A DNA stretch of 64,000 bases from Sphingosinicella humi (GTDB lineage: Bacteria > Pseudomonadota > Alphaproteobacteria > Sphingomonadales > Sphingomonadaceae), in the NCBI RefSeq assembly GCF_003129465.1, contig NZ_QFFF01000001.1, positions 868,001-932,000 on the forward strand, written 5' to 3'. The notes under the pieces were generated by a model. That model was not told the DNA's origin, did no database searches, and saw only the letters and a program-made list of their open reading frames with translations. The translations under genes were made by a program, and so were the position numbers. Numbering within the stretch: position 1 is the first letter of the stretch; each line of letters starts with the position of its first letter. Below, one piece after another: positions 35,706 through 45,537 of the stretch.

Positions 35706-35876
35706 CCGAACGGCACAAGCGCCCGAACCGGAGTCGGCCGATTGACGCCGCTGCCGCCGGCGCGGTATTTTGAGTCCGGGCCCAAGCCCGAGTCCAGCAT
35801 CAGTGTTTCCGTCCTGTGATTGGCGGAGTTTCTCCACCTGTTGGTTGCGTGAAACTTCAGTTTCAGGGAGGATCAG

Positions 35877-36548
35877 ATGAGAGCTGCCGCAGCGGGCGCG
35901 CTGTCGCCTGCCAAAATCGCCCATCCCCATTCCATCCGCCGGTTCGCAGCGCTTCTGACCGCGGCGAGCCTGCTTGTCGCCGCCAACGACGCTCCGGCGC
36001 CGAGCGGCGAACCCGACCTGGCCGAAGTGCGATCCGCGACCGAGCGGTTTCGCGACGTGAAGGTCGCGTTGGCGGAAGGCTATATCCGGGACCCGATGAA
36101 TATCTGCGAGACGGCCGACCTGCTCGGCCAGCCGGCGGAGTTCGGCGCAATGGGCGTCCATTATTTCCGCCCCGATCTGCTCGGCATCACGGCGCCGCCC
36201 AATCCCCGGGTAAACGGAAATGGCACGCACACCGACTTTAGGAAGCCCGCCATCCTGATCTACGAGCCGCAAGCCGACGGTTCGCTCGAATTGGTGGCGG
36301 TCGAGAACCTCGTCTTTCGAGGGGCGTGGGAGGCCCTAGGGCATATGGCGCCGCCGACCTATCAGGGCCTCGTCTACGACACTATGGCGGACGATCCAGC
36401 CACCTCTCTCGACGAAGCCCATATGTTCGAGCCGCATTACGACCGGCATGTGTGGCTCTATCGCGACAATCCGAACGGCGTCTTCGCGCCCTTCAACCCG
36501 AAGGTGACGTGCAAGCATCACCGGAGCGGCACAGTCGCCGGCCGCTGA
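35877..36548 (+). CDS. Secreted hypothetical protein (223 aa)
   Basis: Has a long hydrophobic N-terminal region (about 22-40, RFAALLTAASLLVAAND) that may be a signal peptide with a long n-region. The mature part has conserved-looking features: AEFGAMGVHYFRPDLLG, PAILIYEPQADG, and the end MFEPHYDRHVWLYRDNPNGVFAPFNPKVTC, with several His that may bind metal. I have seen similar proteins in alphaproteobacteria but know no assigned function. The ATG at 35877 follows aggatcag. It is a single gene. Confidence 0.72.
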   Translation: MRAAAAGALSPAKIAHPHSIRRFAALLTAASLLVAANDAPAPSGEPDLAEVRSATERFRDVKVALAEGYIRDPMNICETADLLGQPAEFGAMGVHYFRPDLLGITAPPNPRVNGNGTHTDFRKPAILIYEPQADGSLELVAVENLVFRGAWEALGHMAPPTYQGLVYDTMADDPATSLDEAHMFEPHYDRHVWLYRDNPNGVFAPFNPKVTCKHHRSGTVAGR

Positions 36549-36569
36549 GTGGGTCAGTCGCCGCCGCGA

Positions 36570-36835
36570 TCACCTAGTCGAGGTCGACGAGCCTCTTTGC
36601 CTAATCCGCCATAGCGCCATCGCGCCGATCAGCATCCAGATCACGTTGAGCGATGCCGACGGCATGGCGCCGTGCCACCAACCGTTGACGATGAAACCCG
36701 CGGCGCCGCCCACGTTCATCCATTGATAGGCGGCCGACTGCCCCGTCAGCCGTCCTATCGACAGCAGCAGATAGGCGAGCAGGATCACGACCGCGCCCGA
36801 CCAGCCCGCTATCTCGACGAAGAGCTGCTCCGTGC

Positions 36836-36839
<4 letters not shown>
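36570..36839 (-). CDS. Small membrane protein, CBU_0592-like, probable CTG start
   Basis: An 89-residue protein with three hydrophobic segments ([53 protein letters not shown]). The layout resembles the CBU_0592 family of small membrane proteins. No ATG, GTG or TTG lies at the expected N-terminus. The reading frame opens at CTG 36839, whose last two bases overlap the TGA stop of acnA (CTGA), like the ATGA overlaps seen elsewhere here. An upstream in-frame ATG at 36920 would add 27 residues lying inside acnA and is less likely. Confidence 0.62.
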
Positions 36840-39520
<2,681 letters not shown>

Positions 39521-39695
39521 GGCGCCTTATCCTTCTGCTATGCCTTGAGTTCCCGGCGCTCTAGCAAGGAGGAAGCGGTGGGGGAAGGTCTGCCGCTGAA
39601 GCCGCCGCGACGACGCCTGCTCCTGCCGGTCGACACAGGCGCGGCACACCTATGGAGATATAGCGATGGTAGGCCGGACGCCTGCGGCAGACAAT

Positions 39696-41300
39696 TCACT
39701 CTCCTGAAGCTGCCGGCATCTCCAAGACGGGAAACTCGATGCCGAGCTGGTCGAGATAGGTCGGATAGCGGGAAGGGTCGTAATAATATTCCCGAAGCTT
39801 CGGCGCATATTCGGCCATGATGTCGGCGTTGATCTCCAGCGCCGGCTTGTCCTCCGCGCCTAGCATCGGCACATATTTCTGGTCCTTGGTCTGAACGGTG
39901 TTGAAATAGTCCCAGGCGGCCTCGCGCAGCTTCGGCTTGGTGAGGAGGTCGAGGGTCGTCATCGCGACGACCTTGGCGCCGGCCACGACGCCCTTGTGGG
40001 CGATGGGCGTCGCCATGGCGATGGCGTTGGACCAGTGGTGACCGGGCAGTTCCGGGATGTTGGATGGGTAGCGGACGGTGATGGTGGGAACGATCCAGGA
40101 AACGTCGCCGATGTCGTCCGAGCCACCGCTCTTCGGTTCCTCCTCGGGCGCCTCCAGCTCTTCGAGCTCGGTAGCGAGCCCTTCGATCTCGTCAGCGCCG
40201 ACATTTTTCTGGACGAGCTTGGCGAAGGCCTGCTCGTCCTGCGTCCATTGGGGGAGACCCACCGCCTTGATGTTGACGTAGGCCGCCTCAGCGATCGGGC
40301 GGTTGAAATGGCGCGGGGCGGCGGTGCCGACGATGCGGCGGGCGACGGTGGTGCCGGTCATCTTCGCGGCGCCCTCGGCGATTTCGTTGCCGGTTTCGAA
40401 ATTCTCGCGGATGCCTTCGAAATCCTGCTCGCGGAAATAATACCAGACCGAGGCGACGGAGGGGACCACATTGGGCTGGTCGCCGCCGTCGGTGATGACA
40501 TAGTGGGAGCGCTGCTCGGGCCGAAGATGCTCGCGGCGCATGTTCCAGCCGATGTTCATCAGCTCCACCGCGTCGAGGGCGGAGCGACCGCGCCACGGCG
40601 CGCCGGCGGAATGCGCACTGTTGCCCTTGAACGTATATTCGACGGAGACGAGGCCGGTGCCGGACGACTGGCCCCAGGACGTCTCCAGATTGTTGCCGAC
40701 GTGGGTGAAGAGCACCGCGTCGACGTCCTCGAACACGCCGTCGCGGACCATGAAGGCCTTGCCGGCGACGAGCTCCTCGGCGACGCCGGGCCAGAGAAGC
40801 AAAGTGCCGGCTATGTCGTGCTTCTCCATCAGCTCCTTGACGGCGAGGGCGGCGACGATGTTGACCGCCTGCCCCGAATTATGGCCCTCACCATGGCCAG
40901 GTGCGCCGGCGACCAGCGGATCGTGCCAGGGAATGCCGGGCTTCTGCGAGGCCTTGGGAATGCCGTCGATGTCGCTGCCGAGGGCGATGACCGGGCCGCC
41001 GGTTCCATTCGTCCAGCGCGCGACCCAGCCGGTCGGCAGGCCCGCGACGCCGCGTTCGACGGTGAAGCCCTTCTCCTCCAACAGTTGGGTCAGGTAGCGC
41101 GAGGTCTCGACCTCGTGCAAGCCGAGCTCCCCGAAGCTGAACACGGAGTCGTTGATCTCCTGCGCGAGCTTGGCGCGGGCTTCGACCCCGGCGACGGCGC
41201 TTTTCTTGAGGGTTGCGGCGGGCGGCGCAGCGGGCGCGGCCTGCGTGACGATGAGCGCGACGAACATCGCGGCGCCGGCGAACGAACGTGCCCGGATCAT
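39696..41300 (-). CDS. M20 family amidohydrolase, AbgB-like, secreted
   Basis: A 534-residue enzyme with signal peptide (FAGAAMFVALIVTQAAPA). Metal-site and dimer motifs are IALGSDIDGIP, PGHGEGHNSGQAVN, GVAEELVAGK, YTFKGNSAHSAGAPWRGRSALDAVEL and GGSDDIGDVSW. These fit the AbgB group (p-aminobenzoyl-glutamate hydrolase), but a signal peptide means a periplasmic role, so another N-acyl or peptide substrate is possible. It is about 50 residues longer than usual AbgB; the extra part includes an acidic insert (ELEELEAPEEEPKSG). Confidence 0.86.
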   Translation of the reverse strand: MIRARSFAGAAMFVALIVTQAAPAAPPAATLKKSAVAGVEARAKLAQEINDSVFSFGELGLHEVETSRYLTQLLEEKGFTVERGVAGLPTGWVARWTNGTGGPVIALGSDIDGIPKASQKPGIPWHDPLVAGAPGHGEGHNSGQAVNIVAALAVKELMEKHDIAGTLLLWPGVAEELVAGKAFMVRDGVFEDVDAVLFTHVGNNLETSWGQSSGTGLVSVEYTFKGNSAHSAGAPWRGRSALDAVELMNIGWNMRREHLRPEQRSHYVITDGGDQPNVVPSVASVWYYFREQDFEGIRENFETGNEIAEGAAKMTGTTVARRIVGTAAPRHFNRPIAEAAYVNIKAVGLPQWTQDEQAFAKLVQKNVGADEIEGLATELEELEAPEEEPKSGGSDDIGDVSWIVPTITVRYPSNIPELPGHHWSNAIAMATPIAHKGVVAGAKVVAMTTLDLLTKPKLREAAWDYFNTVQTKDQKYVPMLGAEDKPALEINADIMAEYAPKLREYYYDPSRYPTYLDQLGIEFPVLEMPAASGE

Positions 41301-41570
41301 AGCCCTATTCTCCCCTTTTGTTTTTGGAGCGCAGCGTAGGCACGCGATCCACCGGTCGCTAGATGCGGATCACCGTATGTTTTTTCCGCCACTATGTTCT
41401 TTCGGTTCGCCGCTTGCGGAAAACGGCTGATCGCGGCGGCTTTGCATGGTAAACGCAAGGCGGCGCAGGAGTGGAGGGCTGGCCCGGCTGACTCCGGCGT
41501 GGCCATTTCCATGAAACCGTTTCGATTTATCGCACGTTGAGGCTCCAAGTTTGTGAAAGGAGCCAGCAAC

Positions 41571-41843
41571 ATGGCCACGAGTATTCTGGAAGCGCGAGGC
41601 GGGTGTATCATCCCCATGGCCCACGAACGGGGCTATCACATCGTTTATCGTGAGCACGAGATCAATCATTGCCCGGGTTGCGGCCACACCCACTGGTATA
41701 TCGGCCGGATCATGGCCGAATGCGCCTTCTGCCAGACGGCGTTGCCGCTGGTGAGCTCGTCCATGGTGGCCGGCGGACAGACGATCCGCACCGTAAACCG
41801 CCGTCCCGTCTTCGATCGCGCGGAGCACGCCTTCGCGGCCTGA
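41571..41843 (+). CDS. Small zinc-ribbon-like protein (90 aa)
   Basis: The ATG at 41571 follows gtgaaaggagccagcaac. The protein has two CxxC pairs, HCPGCGHTHW near 37-44 and ECAFCQTA near 55-61, 16 residues apart; this spacing suits a zinc ribbon. Residues 1-30 (GGCIIPMAHERGYHIVYREHEI) are not recognised. No signal peptide. Zinc-ribbon proteins of this size may bind nucleic acid or a partner. The family is not identified. Tandem hairpins follow the stop. Confidence 0.7.
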   Translation: MATSILEARGGCIIPMAHERGYHIVYREHEINHCPGCGHTHWYIGRIMAECAFCQTALPLVSSSMVAGGQTIRTVNRRPVFDRAEHAFAA

Positions 41844-41849
41844 CCTGAA

Positions 41850-41932
41850 GGGTCGGCTCTCGAGGGACCCGGAAGCCGACCCGGCGCGCGCCGGCCTGCC
41901 CCCCGCCCCCCCTACGCGAAGGCCGGCGCGCG
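41850..41932. other. Two tandem GC-rich hairpins downstream of the zinc-ribbon gene
   Basis: Hairpin 1: GGGTCGGCT at 41850-41858 pairs with AGCCGACCC at 41874-41882, loop 15. Hairpin 2: CGCGCGCCGGCC at 41885-41896 pairs with GGCCGGCGCGCG at 41921-41932, loop 24. No T-run follows, so a standard intrinsic terminator is not shown. It sits between the convergent zinc-ribbon gene and the aldolase gene. Confidence 0.6.
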
Positions 41933-41964
41933 TCATCTTCTTCCGTTGCTTCTCGAATGACGAG

Positions 41965-42783
41965 CTACGTCGCGAACGCTGGGTCGAGGCGATAGGCCTT
42001 GCGCAGCAGCGCCGGCCAGGCAAGCGCACCGGCCGCCATCTTCAGCCCCATCTGGCCCTGCTGGGCTGTGACTTCCGGGGCGCCCTGGGGCGGATTGTTG
42101 AGGTTGTCCTCGCCCGCCGACAGGGCGAGGATCTGCGCCTCGCAGGCCCGCTCCAGAAAATAGAGACGCAGGAACGCCTCTCCCACGGTCTCGCCGACGG
42201 TGAGCGTGCCGTGATTACGCAGTAGCATCGCGCCCTTGTCGCCCATGTCGGCGACGATCCGCTTCCGCTCTTCCAGGTCGACGGCAAGTCCCTCATATTC
42301 GTGGAAGGCGACGTCCTGGCGGATCAGCATCGCGGTCTGGGTCAGCGGCAGCAGACCCTCGGCATGGGCGGAGACCGCCTGACCGTGCGGCGTGTGGAGG
42401 TGCATCACCGCCTTGGCATCCTCGCGCGCCATGTGCAGAGCGGAATGGATGGTGAAGCCCGCGGCGTTGGTGATGAACGGTGTCTCCATCACCGGATTAC
42501 CGATCATGTCGACCTTGACGAGGCTGGAGGCGGTCACCTCCTCGAACATCAGATTATAGGGGTTGAGCAGGAAGTGGTGCTCCGGCCCCGGCACGCGCGC
42601 GGAGAGATGGGTGAAAATGAGGTCGTCCCAGCCGAAATGGGCGACCAGCCGATAGGCGGCGGCGAGATCGACGCGAACCCTCCATTCCTCGTCGCTCACC
42701 TTGCCCGCGAGGCTCGGAACCTCGACCGAGCCCAGCGCCCGCGCCTTGGCCATGCTTTCGCCGATCGCGTCGATCCTGCCCAT
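41965..42783 (-). CDS. Class II aldolase/adducin family protein
   Basis: A 272-residue protein. The class II aldolase fold is seen in GWDDLIFTHLSARVPG, AVMHLHTPHGQAVSA (metal His pair, near 110), LLRNHGTLTVGETVGEAFLRLYFLERACE. Metal-binding His residues are present (HLHTPHG, NHGT). This subgroup (about 260 aa, adducin-like) has poorly known substrates. The ATG at 42783 (MGRIDAIGES) follows an aaggag site; a longer frame starts 12 codons up. The maiA gene lies 32 bases upstream on the same strand. Confidence 0.87.
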   Translation of the reverse strand: MGRIDAIGESMAKARALGSVEVPSLAGKVSDEEWRVRVDLAAAYRLVAHFGWDDLIFTHLSARVPGPEHHFLLNPYNLMFEEVTASSLVKVDMIGNPVMETPFITNAAGFTIHSALHMAREDAKAVMHLHTPHGQAVSAHAEGLLPLTQTAMLIRQDVAFHEYEGLAVDLEERKRIVADMGDKGAMLLRNHGTLTVGETVGEAFLRLYFLERACEAQILALSAGEDNLNNPPQGAPEVTAQQGQMGLKMAAGALAWPALLRKAYRLDPAFAT

Positions 42784-42815
42784 GGTGAGTCTCCTTCGGT
42801 GCGACTGTAGCGCTC

Positions 42816-43457
42816 TCACGCGGCGGGCGCGACCTTGTCGGGATGGGCCGCGGCAAAGGCGTCGAGGCCGCTTGCCTCCGCATCGATGCGGACGAGAGTC
42901 GGATAGGCCTCCAGCGGCACGTGGAAGCGGCGGGCATTGTACATCTGCGGAACGAGGCAGATGTCGGCCAGCGTGGGAGTATCGCCGAAAAGGAAGCGAC
43001 GCGCGCGCGGGGCGCTCATCGCCTCAAGCGCGGTGAAGCCCTCGCTGATCCAGTGCGCGTACCAGGCGTTGCGGGCGTCCTCCGGCTGTTCCAGCGGGCC
43101 GGAGAGATAGTTGAGGACGCGCAGATTGTTCAGCGGGTGGATGTCGCAGGCGATGGCCAGCGCCAACGCCATGACATGGGCGCGGCCGGCGGGATCGGCG
43201 GGAATGAGGCGCGGTTGCGGCACGGCCGTGTCGAGCCAGTCGATGATGGCGAGGCTTTGCGTGAGGCGCATGCCGTTCATTTCCAGCATCGGCACGAGTC
43301 CCTGGGGATTGCGGGCGCGATAGTCCGCGCCCTTTTGTGCCCCTTGGCGAAGATCCACCGACACGGGTTCGTAATCGACGCCTTTCAGGTTGAGGGCGAT
43401 GCGAACACGGAAGGCCGCCGACGAGCGGTAATAGTCGTAGAGGATGGGCTTGGTCAT
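42816..43457 (-). CDS. maiA: Maleylacetoacetate isomerase (zeta-class GST)
   Basis: A 213-residue glutathione S-transferase of the zeta class. The signature SSAAFRVRIALNLKG (residues 11-25; the catalytic Ser-Ser pair is present) is characteristic, and it is followed by YEPVSVDL, GLVPMLEMNG and the C-terminal TLADICLVPQMYNARRF. It isomerises maleylacetoacetate to fumarylacetoacetate in tyrosine/homogentisate breakdown. The start is ATG at 43457 (MTKPILYDYYRS); the frame reaches 86 codons further up without support. No homogentisate dioxygenase or FAH gene is in the window. Confidence 0.88.
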   Translation of the reverse strand: MTKPILYDYYRSSAAFRVRIALNLKGVDYEPVSVDLRQGAQKGADYRARNPQGLVPMLEMNGMRLTQSLAIIDWLDTAVPQPRLIPADPAGRAHVMALALAIACDIHPLNNLRVLNYLSGPLEQPEDARNAWYAHWISEGFTALEAMSAPRARRFLFGDTPTLADICLVPQMYNARRFHVPLEAYPTLVRIDAEASGLDAFAAAHPDKVAPAA

Positions 43458-43487
43458 GCCACGAACGCTAGTCGGCCCAACCCCAAA

Positions 43488-43510
43488 CTGTCCATCTGTT
43501 CCATGGACAG
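43488..43510. promoter_or_regulatory. Perfect inverted repeat upstream of maiA
   Basis: CTGTCCAT-CTGTTCC-ATGGACAG: 8-base arms around 7 bases. It lies between the ABC-F stop (43544) and the maiA start (43457), where a regulator site or a 3' hairpin of ABC-F would both make sense. No T-run. Confidence 0.4.
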
Positions 43511-43543
43511 AAGGGCGAGTGTTGCCAGTGGCGATCATGAAGC

Positions 43544-45412
43544 CTAGGCGGCCTGCCTCTCGAATTGCTCGCTGGCTTCCAGCCAACGTGCTTCCGCAAG
43601 GGCCAGCTCGGCCGTCAGCTTCGCCCGTTGACGAGAAAGTTCGCTCATAGAAAGCGACGCCAACGCCGGATCTGCACCGGTCGGATCGAACATTGCCTGA
43701 TCGATCGCCGAGCACCGCTCAGTCAGTCGCGCGCATTCCCTTTCGGCATCTGAAGCGGCTCTTTGAAGCGCACGGGCTTCGTCGCGCGCCTTGGCGGCGC
43801 TCTTGCGATCCACCTTTGCCGGCCTCGGGTTCGCCTGGGCCTTCGGCTGGTTTCGACCGAGCACGAAGTCGATATAATCGTCTATGCTGCCCGGGTAATC
43901 CACCGCCGCGCCATTCTCGACGAGCACGAGCCGATCCGCCGTCAATTCGACCATGTGGCGATCATGGCTGATGAGGATGACCGCGCCGTCATAATCGTTG
44001 AGCGCCTGGACGAGCGCTTCACGCGCATCGACGTCGAGGTGGTTGGTCGGCTCGTCGAGGATCAGAAGGTGCGGCGCATCGCGCGTGATGAGGGCCAGTG
44101 CCAGGCGTGCCCGCTCTCCGCCCGAAAGCCTGCTGGCCGCCGTCGTCGCCTTCTCACCCGAGAATCCGAACCGCCCGAGCTGAGCGCGTATGGCGCCCGG
44201 CTTGTGCCCCTCCATTACGCGCGTCATGTGCTGCAGCGGCGTCTCGTCGCCCTGCAGTTCCTCCACCTGATATTGCGTAAAGTAGCCGACCCGCATCTTG
44301 CCGGACGCTTTGACCGAACCCTCCATCGGCGCGAGCTGGGCAGCAAGGAGGCGGGCCAGGGTCGTCTTGCCGTTGCCGTTGCGGCCGAGCAGCGCGATAC
44401 GGTCGTCGGGGTCGATCCGCAGGTTCAGCGAGCGCAGCACGGGACTCGCCTCTGCATAACCCACCGCCGCCATGTCCAGCGTGATCAGCGGCGGCTTGAG
44501 CTCGGTCGGGTTGGGAAAGGCGAAGCTGAGGCTCGGGTCCTCGGCCAGCGCGACGATCGGCTGCATCTTGGCGAGCATCTTGGCGCGCGATTGGGCCTGC
44601 TTCGCGGTCGAGGCGCGGGCGCTGTTGCGAGCGATATAATCCTGAAGCCGCGCCCGCTGCGCGTCCTGCGACGCCTTGGCAGCGGCGATCTGCGCGGCAC
44701 GCTCCGCCCGCTGCCGCTCGAAATCGTCGTAGCCGCCAGCATACAACGCGATCTTCCCGCGCTCGAGATGGAGGATCGAGTCGACCACGTTGTTCAAGAG
44801 ATCGCGCTCGTGGCTGATCACGACCAGCGTGCCGGGATAGCTTTTGAGGAAGTTCTCCAGCCACAATGTGGCTTCGAGATCGAGATGGTTGGACGGCTCG
44901 TCGAGCAGAAGCACATCGGGCTCGGAGAACAGCAAGGCGGCAAGGGCGACACGCATCTTCCAGCCGCCGGAGTAGCTGTCGAGCGGCCGGCCCTGCATGT
45001 CCTCGTCGAAACCGAGGCCGAGCAGGATCCGCGCAGCCCTTGCCGGCGCTCCATAGGCATCGATGGCCAGCAACCGATCATGGACGTCGCCCAGCCTGTG
45101 CATGTCCGTGCAGCTCTCCGCCTCGGCCAGCAGTTCGGCGCGTTCGACGTCGGCGGCGAGCACCGTTTCGAAGGGCGTGGCGATACCGCTCGGCGCTTCC
45201 TGGGCGATATAGCCCAGCTTGGTCGCACGGGGCATCTCGATATCGCCCTCGTCCGGCTCGATCTGGCCGATGATCACCTTCATCAACGTCGACTTGCCCG
45301 CGCCATTACGGCCGATCAGGCCGACACGGCTGCGCGGCCGGATCGCCGCACTCGCGCGGTCGAGGATCGTGCGCCCGCCGAGGCGCACCGTGATTCCGTT
45401 GATGGTCAGCAT
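43544..45412 (-). CDS. ABC-F family ATPase (YheS/Uup-like)
   Basis: A 622-residue cytoplasmic protein with two ATPase cassettes and no membrane domain. Cassette 1: Walker A GRNGAGKST near 34, signature YSGGWKMRVALA, Walker B LLLLDEPSNHLD. The linker (about 240-300) is the tRNA-interaction motif with SARASTAKQAQSRAKML. Cassette 2: GRNGNGKTT, LSGGERARLALA, LLILDEPTNHLD. A Lys/Ala-rich C-terminal coiled coil follows. ABC-F proteins act on the ribosome. The ATG at 45412 is preferred over one nine codons upstream because homology starts there (MLTINGITVRL). Confidence 0.9.
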   Translation of the reverse strand: MLTINGITVRLGGRTILDRASAAIRPRSRVGLIGRNGAGKSTLMKVIIGQIEPDEGDIEMPRATKLGYIAQEAPSGIATPFETVLAADVERAELLAEAESCTDMHRLGDVHDRLLAIDAYGAPARAARILLGLGFDEDMQGRPLDSYSGGWKMRVALAALLFSEPDVLLLDEPSNHLDLEATLWLENFLKSYPGTLVVISHERDLLNNVVDSILHLERGKIALYAGGYDDFERQRAERAAQIAAAKASQDAQRARLQDYIARNSARASTAKQAQSRAKMLAKMQPIVALAEDPSLSFAFPNPTELKPPLITLDMAAVGYAEASPVLRSLNLRIDPDDRIALLGRNGNGKTTLARLLAAQLAPMEGSVKASGKMRVGYFTQYQVEELQGDETPLQHMTRVMEGHKPGAIRAQLGRFGFSGEKATTAASRLSGGERARLALALITRDAPHLLILDEPTNHLDVDAREALVQALNDYDGAVILISHDRHMVELTADRLVLVENGAAVDYPGSIDDYIDFVLGRNQPKAQANPRPAKVDRKSAAKARDEARALQRAASDAERECARLTERCSAIDQAMFDPTGADPALASLSMSELSRQRAKLTAELALAEARWLEASEQFERQAA

Positions 45413-45537
45413 AGCCGGCCGCTTACCAGCCATCCCCAAGACGCGGAAGCGAAAGTTGCCCAGCCGGTCGAAGCCACGAAGAGCGGCCTCAACCTCATGG
45501 GTCTATAAGCCTCGACAGTGGCGCAGCGGCGCCAGGT

